Shown: piece by piece, positions 17,194 through 25,735 of the stretch | Layout of the letters: every line of letters starts with the position of its first letter | Position numbering within the stretch: position 1 is the stretch's first letter | Assembly (NCBI GenBank): GCA_963766175.1 | Contig: CAVXZE010000021.1 | Location: 434,001-498,000 of the forward strand | Length of the DNA: 64,000 bases | Origin: CAVXZE01 sp963766175 | GTDB lineage: Bacteria > Myxococcota_A > UBA9160 > UBA6930 | Direction: 5' to 3' | Position numbers and translations under genes: made by a program | The notes under the pieces: model-generated | Told to the model about the DNA's origin: nothing | Databases searched by the model: none | Seen by the model: the letters and a program-made list of their open reading frames with translations, nothing else

Positions 17194-19586
17194 CGCGACC
17201 TCGCTCCATCTTCTAGGAAGTGGCGATACAAGGAGGGGAGCACCAGCATCGACGAAACGTATCCCGCCAGCACCCCGGTCACCATCGTCAAGCCAATGGC
17301 AAACAATATGGGATGACGGGCGAAGAGAAGTGCGCCGGCTCCGATCAGGGTCGTCACGGCCGAAAGCGTCACCGCCATCCGCGTCCCGGTTTCCAGGCGA
17401 TAGTGGCAGTGATAGACCATGAAGATTCCGTAATCGATACAGAGCCCCACCGCCACCATCGCCGAGATGAGGCTGGGCGCATTGAGAGACAGGCCGAGGG
17501 CGGGAATCGTCCCCAGTATGGCCACGACACCGGTAACTACCGGAACCAGCGCAAGAGCCGTCAGGCGAAGACTCCTCAACAACAGGAATGCCAGAATCGG
17601 CACCAGGAGGGCAGCGACTCCAAAGAGGTAGACGATCTCCGAGGAAACCGACCGGGAAAGCGCGCCGGAAAGGGCATTGCGGGAGACCATGAAAGCCCCT
17701 GGATACCGTTCGCTGATCGCGGACAACCGTGAGATCCACCGATCTTCATCGGGAAAGAACGAGATCAGCTGATAGCCTTCCGGCCGCTCTTGCACGAACC
17801 GCTCCTTCAACCTCGCGAAGATCTGAAGGCTCTCGAGGCCAGCCTCCGACTCCACGCCGGAATGGAGGCTTTCGAAGAACGGAGAGAATGCATCGTCGGA
17901 AAACCCGTAGGCTCCGCCATGCTCCCGAAGCAGTCTCTTCAGTTCCTCCTCCCTACCCTGCTCCCAGAACTCTCTCCAACGCGCCCTGTTCGCTGCCCTT
18001 TCTTCTCTGATCGGCCAGACCGCGGAGACGCTGGCGAATCCTTCGCCTTCCAGGACCCCCATTGCGTCCCGATACACCATACTATTTCGCTCCAGGGCCT
18101 CTTCCAGGCTGTCACCGGTCACGACGAATACCGCGGGTCGATTTCGCCCTCCCCAGACCCGGTGGAATCTCTCCTCCGCCTCGATCACCCAGGACTCGCT
18201 TCCGTCGAACTGCCTGATGTCGCTGTCGAAGCCGAGCTGTCTCATCTCGATCACCGCGCCGATCATGGTCACCACCCAGCATGCGATGATGACCCCGTTA
18301 AAGCTCTCAAAGTTTCGACTTCCACCTCCCCTGAAGGTCTTCCTGAACCCGTCCCGCCGATCACCACTGATCAGGTGGGGCAGCAGAAGCAGCGCGCAGC
18401 CGAGACAGAGCGAGATACTCAGAATGGAAAACAAGGCCAGCTGATGGTATCCCTGAACACTGGAAAAGAAGAATGCGGCAAACACGGAAATGGTGGTCAA
18501 CGCACCCGTCACTACCGGTTTGGCCACCCGCTTGACCGCTTCCGCACGACCGCTTCCCGACCGCACCGCCATGTAGACGTGGATTCCGTAATCGACGGAG
18601 ATTCCGGCGACCACTCCACCCATGCCGACGATGAAATAGGACAAGTGAGATAGCGCCAGATTCGACAGATTGATGGCCACCAGAACCGACGCCACCGGGA
18701 GGAGGAACAGGGTGGCCGCTCTGATGTCCCGAAACAGGAAGACGAACAAGAAAAAGAACGCGGCGCCCGCGATGCCGAGAGCCAACCACACGTCTCTCTT
18801 GATGACGTCCTCGTTGCTGATCGTATGAAGATGGCCCCCGATGATGTCCGCCGAGACGAAATCAGGAAGCTTCTCCAGCCGCGCGCGCAGATAGGTCACG
18901 AGCTCTCGCGCGCCTGAAGCATCGGTAATGGTGACGGGTGTCTGTACTACGAGCAGCGCGTGCGCGCGGTCTCGGCTGATGAAGTGCCCGTCCTCGAGCT
19001 CGACTTCGTACCCGAGCGCAGAGGAGAGCTCTTGCAGAGAACGGAGAATCCCGAAGCTTATACCGAGGGGATCAGACCGCACGAATTGCGCGAAGAACGT
19101 ACTCGCGGGGCTGACCAATTGCCGGTAGCTCCTGCGGAGGCTTCTCTTCACACCCTCTTCCGTGAGCTGCTCGTCGATGCGCGAGAGCGCATCTTCATCG
19201 AGCAACTCCGGAACATACTCGAGAAGGGACTTCATCTCGTCGACCATGTCCGTCCCGGAAACACCGCTCACCACGCCTGTCACCAGCGGCGGTCGAAGAT
19301 CCCGTTCCAGCTGTCTAGCGGCCTGGATCAGCTCCTCTGTAGAGCGATCGGGGGATCTCAGCGCCAGGGACACGATGACGTCATCTGAGAAATTGGATTC
19401 CTGCAGGAAGCGCATGCTGCGACGGATCTGATCGTCCGCTGGGAGCATCAGCTCGAGGTTGTTTTCCAACGAGATCGATTGGAGACAAATCGCTGCGGCG
19501 GCGGTCAGAATCGCGGCCAGGCCCAGGATCAGTCGCTTCCGCCGGGCACAGCGGTCGAAGACGGCCGAGAAGCACTCATCGAACAT
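17190..19586 (-). CDS. MMPL/RND-family exporter
   Basis: A 798-residue membrane protein of the MMPL-type RND superfamily. It has one N-terminal helix (about 15-35), a periplasmic domain (about 40-240), a block of five to six helices (about 250-420, with SVDYGIHVYMAVRSG), a second helix near 425-450, another periplasmic domain, and a second helix block (about 620-790, with CIDYGIFMVYHCHYRLETG). The repeated DYG motifs in the fourth-type helices are usual for proton-driven MMPL carriers. It is 7-10% shorter than many MmpL proteins, but like APE 'predicted exporter' genes. It would move the polyene lipid out of the inner membrane. It overlaps the LolA-like gene by 11 bases. Confidence 0.9.
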   Translation of the reverse strand: MFDECFSAVFDRCARRKRLILGLAAILTAAAAICLQSISLENNLELMLPADDQIRRSMRFLQESNFSDDVIVSLALRSPDRSTEELIQAARQLERDLRPPLVTGVVSGVSGTDMVDEMKSLLEYVPELLDEDALSRIDEQLTEEGVKRSLRRSYRQLVSPASTFFAQFVRSDPLGISFGILRSLQELSSALGYEVELEDGHFISRDRAHALLVVQTPVTITDASGARELVTYLRARLEKLPDFVSADIIGGHLHTISNEDVIKRDVWLALGIAGAAFFFLFVFLFRDIRAATLFLLPVASVLVAINLSNLALSHLSYFIVGMGGVVAGISVDYGIHVYMAVRSGSGRAEAVKRVAKPVVTGALTTISVFAAFFFSSVQGYHQLALFSILSISLCLGCALLLLPHLISGDRRDGFRKTFRGGGSRNFESFNGVIIACWVVTMIGAVIEMRQLGFDSDIRQFDGSESWVIEAEERFHRVWGGRNRPAVFVVTGDSLEEALERNSMVYRDAMGVLEGEGFASVSAVWPIREERAANRARWREFWEQGREEELKRLLREHGGAYGFSDDAFSPFFESLHSGVESEAGLESLQIFARLKERFVQERPEGYQLISFFPDEDRWISRLSAISERYPGAFMVSRNALSGALSRSVSSEIVYLFGVAALLVPILAFLLLRSLRLTALALVPVVTGVVAILGTIPALGLSLNAPSLISAMVAVGLCIDYGIFMVYHCHYRLETGTRMAVTLSAVTTLIGAGALLFARHPILFAIGLTMVTGVLAGYVSSMLVLPSLYRHFLEDGARSR

Positions 19587-20250
19587 CCTGTTCAACCTTC
19601 CACGCCGTAGGGGCAATGGGAGCGTTCAACAGGGTATTCGCGAAGGTGATGAGTGTTCTGTCCCCCTGCTTCTCGAAGATCTGAATTCGCCAGATGTAGC
19701 GTTCATCGCGATCGAACTCGACCGTCACCCTGTCGACTACCCCCTGGGCAAGTGCCGTCTCGCGCGGGACGAATTCGAGAGAGATCGGGCTCTGATCGAG
19801 GACTTTCACCTCGTATTGGCCCAGCATCGACCTGTAGGCACCGGAAAGCCAGTCGCGCAACTGCTGGATGGCCATCTTGAAGACCGGATTCTTCGAGAGC
19901 GAGATCTTCTCGACCCGCCGAGTATCCTCATCCCACTGGCGGACAACCTCACCCTGGATGACCATCGAGTACCGAAGTGGTTCCCTGACGATCCAGGAGA
20001 AGAGATCAGGCTTCTGCATCATGATCGTCCCCTTCAAGAGGAGGGGCTCGTCGAGCACAGCCAGGAACTTCTCCTGGACGAAGTCGGCTTTCAGCGTCTG
20101 GATGACAGATACCTTCTGCTCCAGTCTGGAGAGCACCTCCTCCAGATCGGCCCCAGCATCGGGGGATTGATCGCTCGCCTTCGCAGCAGAGCCCGCAAGG
20201 GTCAAGACGGTACACAGGCAGAGGCTCATCAGCCTTTGCGTCTTCGTCAT
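19576..20250 (-). CDS. LolA-like periplasmic carrier
   Basis: A 224-residue periplasmic protein with a signal peptide (1-25, ending AKAS). The LolA-type region has VIQTLKADFVQEKF, LLLKGTIMMQKPDLFSWIVREP and GEVVRQWDEDTRRVE. LolA carries lipoproteins across the periplasm in an open half-barrel. The cluster copy is likely a specialised version that shuttles the polyene lipid to the lipoprotein or the outer membrane, as proposed for APE clusters. It is therefore probably not the housekeeping lolA. It lies between the exporter and the radical SAM-dehydratase fusion. Confidence 0.88.
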   Translation of the reverse strand: MTKTQRLMSLCLCTVLTLAGSAAKASDQSPDAGADLEEVLSRLEQKVSVIQTLKADFVQEKFLAVLDEPLLLKGTIMMQKPDLFSWIVREPLRYSMVIQGEVVRQWDEDTRRVEKISLSKNPVFKMAIQQLRDWLSGAYRSMLGQYEVKVLDQSPISLEFVPRETALAQGVVDRVTVEFDRDERYIWRIQIFEKQGDRTLITFANTLLNAPIAPTAWKVEQDVR

Positions 20251-20298
20251 TCGAAGCTCCCTAGTCTGACCATCAGGAAGGCGAAGGAGCAGCCGCGG

Positions 20299-21783
20299 TC
20301 ATTCTGCTGAGTCAGCGGGTCGGGGAACGTTCTCGGCATCCCGCCAGATCTTGATCTCTCCACGCGCGAGCACCGTATCGTTCCGCGAAACAGTCCCCTT
20401 TACGATCCCGAAGCCGCCGAAGCGGAGATCCTTGTAGACTGAGATGGTCAGCTTTTCGCCGACTCGAGCCGGACCCAGGATCTCGAGATTCTGCGCTCCC
20501 ACCAGATATCCACCAGACGGCTCTTGCGATCCACCCAGCTGCTTGAAGCCATGCAGGGCGGCGATGGACTGAGCCATCAGCTCGAAATAGGTCGCGCCAT
20601 CGAGGGCGCCATCTTCTCCGACAAACGGCATCCGGGCCGATACCACCATCGAGATCTCCCCCGACCGTTCGCCTACCTTCACCACTTCATCGATGATCCG
20701 CATTGGCGGCTCTTGCGGAATGATTGCATCCGCCGCGAACGGCAATCGCCTGATCTCATCCTGCCGATCCGCGTTTCTCCAGCAGCAGGGATCGGAGGCC
20801 AGATAATCGCCGGTCAACTGGTAGGCCGCCCCACGGCAGCCGTAGCATGTGATTGTTTCCTCACAGAAGGCACACGGCCCCTTGATCGTACGGCCATGGT
20901 CTCTCAGGTCCTCGAGAACTTCGCTCTCCTGGATGATCTCGGCGAGGCTGCGATTTCGGACGTTTCCGATGGGTATGTCCACACCCACACAGGGTAGGAC
21001 GTCGCCCTGCGAGCGAACCAGGCAGGAGATCTTGTGTCGCATGCACCCGTTTCCCCACCGCGAGGGCCCCGGATTCCACTCTCGACCGTACTCCTCTCGC
21101 TCGATCCTGGCGATCTCAGCGAAGACCTCCTGCACCCGTGCCGGATCGACATGCAGCCATCGCTTCTCGCTGTGACTCGCCCGGGGCGCTGCGATCTCGA
21201 ATCGGGACAGGATTTCCTGAGCGCGAAGCCATCTCCAGAGGGTGACGATCTCGTCGACATTCTGCTGGCAGATCACCGTATCCACCCGCAGCGTTCGCTC
21301 CTGCGACGGGTACCCGGCTTCCCTCAGCAGCCGAAACGCTTGCTGAATCAGCTCGAACGACCCCTCGGTTCCGGCCAGCATGTCCTGAATCTCTTCGTCC
21401 AGCGAATCCATTCTCAGGACGACTGGAACCCGGTCTTGGAACAGGTCCCTCGCGGCATCGGCTGTGATCCCAGCCCCGTTGGTGAACACCTCCACCCCGA
21501 GGCCCTCGGATCCCGCAAACCGGGCGATCGGCAGAAGACGGCGATGGATATTCACCTCCCCGTCGAGCAGGCTGATCCTGCGCGCCCCCAGATCCCTGGC
21601 CTGAAGGATCAGATCGGAAATTTCGCCCTCCGAAAGCGCTTCACCAGAAGGTGGCCTTCTGGGAGCGTAACAGTGGGGGCACCGAGGATTGCAGGCCGGG
21701 CCGAGTTCGATTTCCAGCGTGAGGAGCCGCACGCCCCTCACGGTCTCTTCGATCTCTTCCCTGGTGAACTCAAACGGATACAT
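20299..21783 (-). CDS. Radical SAM (SPASM-like) protein fused to an ApeP-type dehydratase domain
   Basis: A 494-residue two-domain protein. Residues 1-345 are a radical SAM domain with CNPRCPHC (Cys31/35/38) followed by many cysteines in SPASM-like spacing (GNGCMRHKISCL, LPCVGVD, GPCAFCEETITCYGC, DPCCW) for auxiliary clusters. Residues 347-494 form a hotdog domain like ApeP: LPFAADAIIPQEPPMRIIDE and then DGALDGATYFELMAQSIAAL. ApeP-type proteins usually read PHxPPM; here the His is replaced by Gln, so dehydratase activity may be changed. I know of no described fusion of this kind. It would bring radical chemistry and chain dehydration or ACP docking together. It sits 5 bases from an ACP gene. 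Confidence 0.87.
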   Translation of the reverse strand: MYPFEFTREEIEETVRGVRLLTLEIELGPACNPRCPHCYAPRRPPSGEALSEGEISDLILQARDLGARRISLLDGEVNIHRRLLPIARFAGSEGLGVEVFTNGAGITADAARDLFQDRVPVVLRMDSLDEEIQDMLAGTEGSFELIQQAFRLLREAGYPSQERTLRVDTVICQQNVDEIVTLWRWLRAQEILSRFEIAAPRASHSEKRWLHVDPARVQEVFAEIARIEREEYGREWNPGPSRWGNGCMRHKISCLVRSQGDVLPCVGVDIPIGNVRNRSLAEIIQESEVLEDLRDHGRTIKGPCAFCEETITCYGCRGAAYQLTGDYLASDPCCWRNADRQDEIRRLPFAADAIIPQEPPMRIIDEVVKVGERSGEISMVVSARMPFVGEDGALDGATYFELMAQSIAALHGFKQLGGSQEPSGGYLVGAQNLEILGPARVGEKLTISVYKDLRFGGFGIVKGTVSRNDTVLARGEIKIWRDAENVPRPADSAE

Positions 21784-21788
21784 CTAGG

Positions 21789-22049
21789 CTACTGGGAGAC
21801 CCCTTCCTCCTGCAGGGCGAGGACGAACCGGTAGATATCTTCCAGCGTTCGAATGCTCTTGATCCGTTCGTCGTCGCGGATTCTCACGTTGAACTGCTTC
21901 TGCATCGCGACGACCAGGTCAACGATATCCAGACTGTCCAGCTCGAGATCTTCGAAGATATTCATCTCCGGGAGTAGTCTTTCTCTCTCGATCTCGAAGT
22001 ACTCCTCGAGGATCTCGTTCACCATTTCCGCGATTTCCTGCTCTGTCAT
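21789..22049 (-). CDS. Acyl carrier protein (second of three)
   Basis: An 86-residue ACP with the phosphopantetheine site ELDSLDIVDLVVAMQKQF (Ser39). ATG 22049 gives MTEQEIAEMV; a TTG four codons earlier is less likely. It lies between the third active ketosynthase (15 bases) and the radical SAM-dehydratase fusion (5 bases). This order suggests that the chain bound to this ACP is the substrate seen by the fusion protein. Confidence 0.9.
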   Translation of the reverse strand: MTEQEIAEMVNEILEEYFEIERERLLPEMNIFEDLELDSLDIVDLVVAMQKQFNVRIRDDERIKSIRTLEDIYRFVLALQEEGVSQ

Positions 22050-22064
22050 GCCGGATCCCAATCC

Positions 22065-23291
22065 TCAATTCTCTGGACGTCTACACACCAGCGCGGCATT
22101 GATTCCACCAAACGCGAAGCAGTTCTTCATCACGGTCCTGACCTCGCGGCGCAGCGACTCCCTCGCGTGGAGAATGCCTCTGCAAGCTTCGTCTACCGTG
22201 TCCAGATTCAACGTCGGATAGATCACTCCGTTTTCCATCATCGCCAGAGAGACGATCAGCTCCAGGGCTCCTGACGCGCCCAGGGTATGTCCGATATTTC
22301 CCTTGAGGCTGCTGACGGGAACGGAATCGCCGAATACCTCCGCGATCGCCCCGGCCTCGACCTCGTCCCCGTGTCTCGTTGCCGTCCCATGAGCGTTGAT
22401 GTAGTCGATATCGCCTGGCGAGAGCTCCGCATCGGCCAATGCTTCTCGCAGACAGTGGACGATCGACGCTTTATTGGATTGACTTACGTGTTCCCCGCTA
22501 CCTCCGGTATGGTACCCGATGACTTCGGCGTGTATTCTAGCCCGTCGCTCCAGCGCCCTCTCGCGCTCCTCCAACACCAGGATTCCGGATCCCTCACCGC
22601 AGACCAGGCCGTCACGCGCGCTGTCGAAAGGCCGCGGGGTTCGTTGGGGATCGTCGTTATAGCCGGTGGATGTCGCGAACAGAATGTCGAAGGATCCGGT
22701 GACGGTCGGGTGCAGCTCCTCCGACCCTCCGCATATCATTACATCCTGTCTTCCCATCCTGATCAGATCGTATCCCAGCCCGATCGCCTGCAGCGAGGAG
22801 GCGCAGGCGGCAGAGGTCGCCATGACAGAACCGGTAATGCCCAGGTATTGAGCCACGTTCATCGCCGCGGTGTGGGAAACACACTGAAAAAATTTCATCG
22901 CGCCCAGCCGCGACAAGTCCCTTTCCGGCAACATGGTCTCGAATGTTTCGCTGAGGCTTCCTGCGCTTCCCATCGTCGACCCGATGATGCACCCGAGTCT
23001 GCCCGACGAGAGCGACTCCGGCCCGATCCCGGCATCCGCCAGCGACTGCTCAGTCGCCTGTACCGCGAGGATGCTCATGCGTCCCATCGACCGTCGGCTC
23101 TTCCGTGGGATCGCCTTCTCGTTTCTGATTTCGGCCGGAGCTGCCACCAGGCTGCGAAGACCGATGTATTGGTCCCACCCCTCCATGTACCGGACGGCGC
23201 TCTTTCCCTCTGCAATGCCGCCGACGAGCGAAGCCACGTCGTTGCCAAGCGCGGAAACCGCTCCAACGCCGGATATGACCACCCGTCTCAA
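22065..23291 (-). CDS. Beta-ketoacyl-ACP synthase (ApeR-like), active
   Basis: A 408-residue ketosynthase. Catalytic residues: Cys163 in TSAACASSLQ, His301 in INAHGTAT, and Lys330/His335 in LKGNIGHTLGASG. The start is TTG 23291, giving MRRVVISGVGAVSALGND, a typical N-terminus. The codon shares bases with the upstream flavoenzyme's stop, so the two are coupled. The open frame runs on to 23663, but that part is the flavoenzyme out of frame. With no inactive partner beside it, this one may act as a homodimer, as ApeR does. Confidence 0.9.
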   Translation of the reverse strand: MRRVVISGVGAVSALGNDVASLVGGIAEGKSAVRYMEGWDQYIGLRSLVAAPAEIRNEKAIPRKSRRSMGRMSILAVQATEQSLADAGIGPESLSSGRLGCIIGSTMGSAGSLSETFETMLPERDLSRLGAMKFFQCVSHTAAMNVAQYLGITGSVMATSAACASSLQAIGLGYDLIRMGRQDVMICGGSEELHPTVTGSFDILFATSTGYNDDPQRTPRPFDSARDGLVCGEGSGILVLEERERALERRARIHAEVIGYHTGGSGEHVSQSNKASIVHCLREALADAELSPGDIDYINAHGTATRHGDEVEAGAIAEVFGDSVPVSSLKGNIGHTLGASGALELIVSLAMMENGVIYPTLNLDTVDEACRGILHARESLRREVRTVMKNCFAFGGINAALVCRRPEN

Positions 23292-24802
23292 CTGCCCAAC
23301 CTCTGTCTGATGAAATCGCCGTAGTCCTCTCTCTCGAGAAGCTTCCGCCCCAAGATGAACGAGGACATCATCGCTCCTATCAGTCCTGGCAACAGGGCGC
23401 TCTGTCCCGCAGCATAGGTGTTCCGCAGTGGGAGCCTCCCAAAGAGATTGAACTGCCCGATCTTCTGCTTGACGCCATATGCCGACCCATCCGGAGAATT
23501 CAGATAGTCCCTGCAGGTCAATGGGGACGCCGCATCCATCACCTTGTACGAATCCCGATACTCCGGATAGGCGCTGACGACCCGCTCTCTGATCCTCTCG
23601 GCGCGCTGCTCCTTGTATTCCAGGTACTCGGCGGGGCGCTTGCCTCGTCTCGAATCCCCCCATCTCTGGAAACGCTCGACAAACGACACTTCGCAGGCAT
23701 TCACGACCTCGTACGCCTTTTCGTTCGCCTTCTCCAGGCTTCTCATGATCACCAGCGCCTGGTCACCGCTGCTCCCCGGGTCGATCAGCTTGTCGAGATC
23801 CGCGGTCGGAAACAGGGAGAAAATCGATGGAGCGAAATCGTCTTCCCGGCCCGTCCAGGAATCATCCCTCTCCACGACTCCGTACAAGGAGAAGATCCCC
23901 ACAGACGGTTCGAAGTCCGTCACCCGCTCCACGAACGCCCGGGACAGATGGTCCCGCGGCAGGATCTTCAATATCTCCTGTGGATGGATGGTAAAGATGC
24001 AGTGCTCGCAGGATACTTCCTCTCCAGTGTTCAGAACGAACCGGCCAACTCTTCGGTCCTTCACGTCGACGCAATCGGTGATGTGTGTGGCCGTCATGGT
24101 CTCGATATCGAGATCGGCGGAGCGCTTCCGAAAGGCCTGGATGAATGCCTCCCCTCCACCTTCCACTCGCGCGAGCGATTTGTACATTTCGTAGCTGACC
24201 CTGCTGTGATTGGCGAGGGAAATCTCCGCGGGCTTGACGCCATGGCACATGCTGAATCCGGAGAGCAAACCCTTCAGGATGCGGTTCTCGGTCAGCCGAT
24301 CCAGGGCCTCGGTCAGGGTCACGTAGTCCTCGTCGAGGAAGGGCGGGAAGAGGGAGGTCTTGCGCAGATCCATCCCAGCCGCCCGCCGGCAGACGCTCTC
24401 GACCAGCTCGAAATATCGATCGATGGCCCGGGCGTCGGCCGGAAAGTATTCCTTCAGACACGCAATGCTTTCCTGATAGCCGGTTGCTAGATCGAAGCTC
24501 GTCTCTTCTTCTTCGAAGACGACACGATTGCTTCCTGGACCACTGATGGTTATCGGCCTGATCAGATCCTCGATTCCCAGGGCCGTCAGCATGTCGTGGA
24601 GAATGCCGTTCCTGTAGAGACCACCCGTGAAGTGAAAGCCCGTATCGAACGGAATCCCGTTCCGGCGAAACCGGGCCATGGAACCGCCGATCTGGGAACT
24701 CTTCTCGAGAAGCAGAACTGAACGTCCATTCAAGCCGAGCAGCAACGCAAGCGCCATCCCGCTGATACCACTACCCACGACTATTTCGTCAAATTTCCGC
24801 AC
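23288..24802 (-). CDS. CrtI/phytoene-desaturase-like FAD oxidoreductase
   Basis: A 504-residue flavoenzyme of the carotenoid desaturase/retinol saturase group. It has an N-terminal dinucleotide fold EIVVGSGISGMALALLLG and the Glu-containing LLLEKSSQIGGSM. Near the C-terminus, RNTYAAGQSALLPGLIGAMM matches the second FAD contact of CrtI-like enzymes. Such enzymes oxidise, saturate or isomerise conjugated chains, so a role in polyene oxidation level is likely. It is placed between the ketoreductase and a ketosynthase. CrtI-like genes are also found with FabF, ACP and radical SAM genes in the candidate ladderane loci of anammox bacteria. Exact reaction unknown. Confidence 0.85.
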   Translation of the reverse strand: MRKFDEIVVGSGISGMALALLLGLNGRSVLLLEKSSQIGGSMARFRRNGIPFDTGFHFTGGLYRNGILHDMLTALGIEDLIRPITISGPGSNRVVFEEEETSFDLATGYQESIACLKEYFPADARAIDRYFELVESVCRRAAGMDLRKTSLFPPFLDEDYVTLTEALDRLTENRILKGLLSGFSMCHGVKPAEISLANHSRVSYEMYKSLARVEGGGEAFIQAFRKRSADLDIETMTATHITDCVDVKDRRVGRFVLNTGEEVSCEHCIFTIHPQEILKILPRDHLSRAFVERVTDFEPSVGIFSLYGVVERDDSWTGREDDFAPSIFSLFPTADLDKLIDPGSSGDQALVIMRSLEKANEKAYEVVNACEVSFVERFQRWGDSRRGKRPAEYLEYKEQRAERIRERVVSAYPEYRDSYKVMDAASPLTCRDYLNSPDGSAYGVKQKIGQFNLFGRLPLRNTYAAGQSALLPGLIGAMMSSFILGRKLLEREDYGDFIRQRLGS

Positions 24803-24853
24803 TCTCGAGTCCTGGAATCCACGATCGCGATGGCCAACAAGCCTCCGCCGGGT

Positions 24854-25591
24854 TCAGATCACCAGCCCTCCGTTGATGCCGATGACCTGCCCGTGAATAT
24901 ACATGTGCTCTTCACTGCAGAGGAAATCCACTACCGCTGCAACGTCATCCGTATTCCCGAATCGCTGCAACGGGATGAGAGGAAGGATCTGATCCTTGGG
25001 GAGGTCTTTGGTCATATCTGTCTCGATCATGCCGGGAGCAACCACATTCACGATGATGTTTCTCTTTCCAACCTCCCGAGCGAGCGCCTTCGAAGCGCCG
25101 ATCAGCCCCGATTTCGATGCGGAGTAGTTCACCTGACCCGGATGGCCGGTCTGACCGGATGCCGAAGAAACGGTCACGATCCGCCCCCGTCTGACCCGTA
25201 GCAGCGAAAACAGCACCGAACGGATTACATTATAGAATCCGTCGAGATTGGTGGAAAGAACCGAGTCCCACTCCTCCCTGGTCATCCACATCATCAGGTT
25301 GTCCCGGGTGATACCCGCGTTGAACACCACCGCCTCCGGGGGGTGCTCCTCGGCCCGTTCCTCCAGCGCCGCCCTGGTTTCCTCGTAATCGGAGACGTCG
25401 AAAGAAAGCGTCTCGCAGGACCTGCCGATCGCCTCTATCCCCTCCTTTACCTCCTGCGCTGCGACGTGGTTGCCTCGGTAGGTCAGCCATATGTCGAACC
25501 CCGACCGGGCCAGACGCAGCGCTATCGCACGACCGATGCCGCGGCTCCCACCCACGATCAAGGCAATTCTCTCGCTACCATCCTTCCTCAC
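24854..25591 (-). CDS. 3-oxoacyl-ACP reductase (FabG/ApeQ-like)
   Basis: A 245-residue short-chain dehydrogenase that reduces the 3-keto group formed by the ketosynthases. The cofactor motif is VGGSRGIGRAIAL, and the catalytic Ser-Tyr-Lys set is seen in TVSSASG and NYSASKSG (Tyr156, Lys160). GTG 25591 is preferred, since GGAGG lies about 8 bases upstream; an in-frame TTG at 25618 covers that site. It is the only obvious ketoreductase of the cluster. No enoyl reductase is present, so products should keep their double bonds. Confidence 0.92.
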   Translation of the reverse strand: MRKDGSERIALIVGGSRGIGRAIALRLARSGFDIWLTYRGNHVAAQEVKEGIEAIGRSCETLSFDVSDYEETRAALEERAEEHPPEAVVFNAGITRDNLMMWMTREEWDSVLSTNLDGFYNVIRSVLFSLLRVRRGRIVTVSSASGQTGHPGQVNYSASKSGLIGASKALAREVGKRNIIVNVVAPGMIETDMTKDLPKDQILPLIPLQRFGNTDDVAAVVDFLCSEEHMYIHGQVIGINGGLVI

Positions 25592-25735
25592 CGACCTTCC
25601 CTCCAGCCTCCTTGCCAACCCGCCAGCCCTCTGCTTCCAGCCGTCGCTCCGGAGATGCGTACGCGAAATAGACAGACCGCCTCCGCGGCGCGCAAAAGGC
25701 GAATTCTGCGAATCTAACGGCGTTTCGAAGCCAGG

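Noticed and set aside
20299..21783. RiPP-maturing SPASM enzyme
   Set aside because: No precursor peptide gene or RiPP recognition domain is seen; the hotdog fusion and the adjacent ACP link it to acyl chains.
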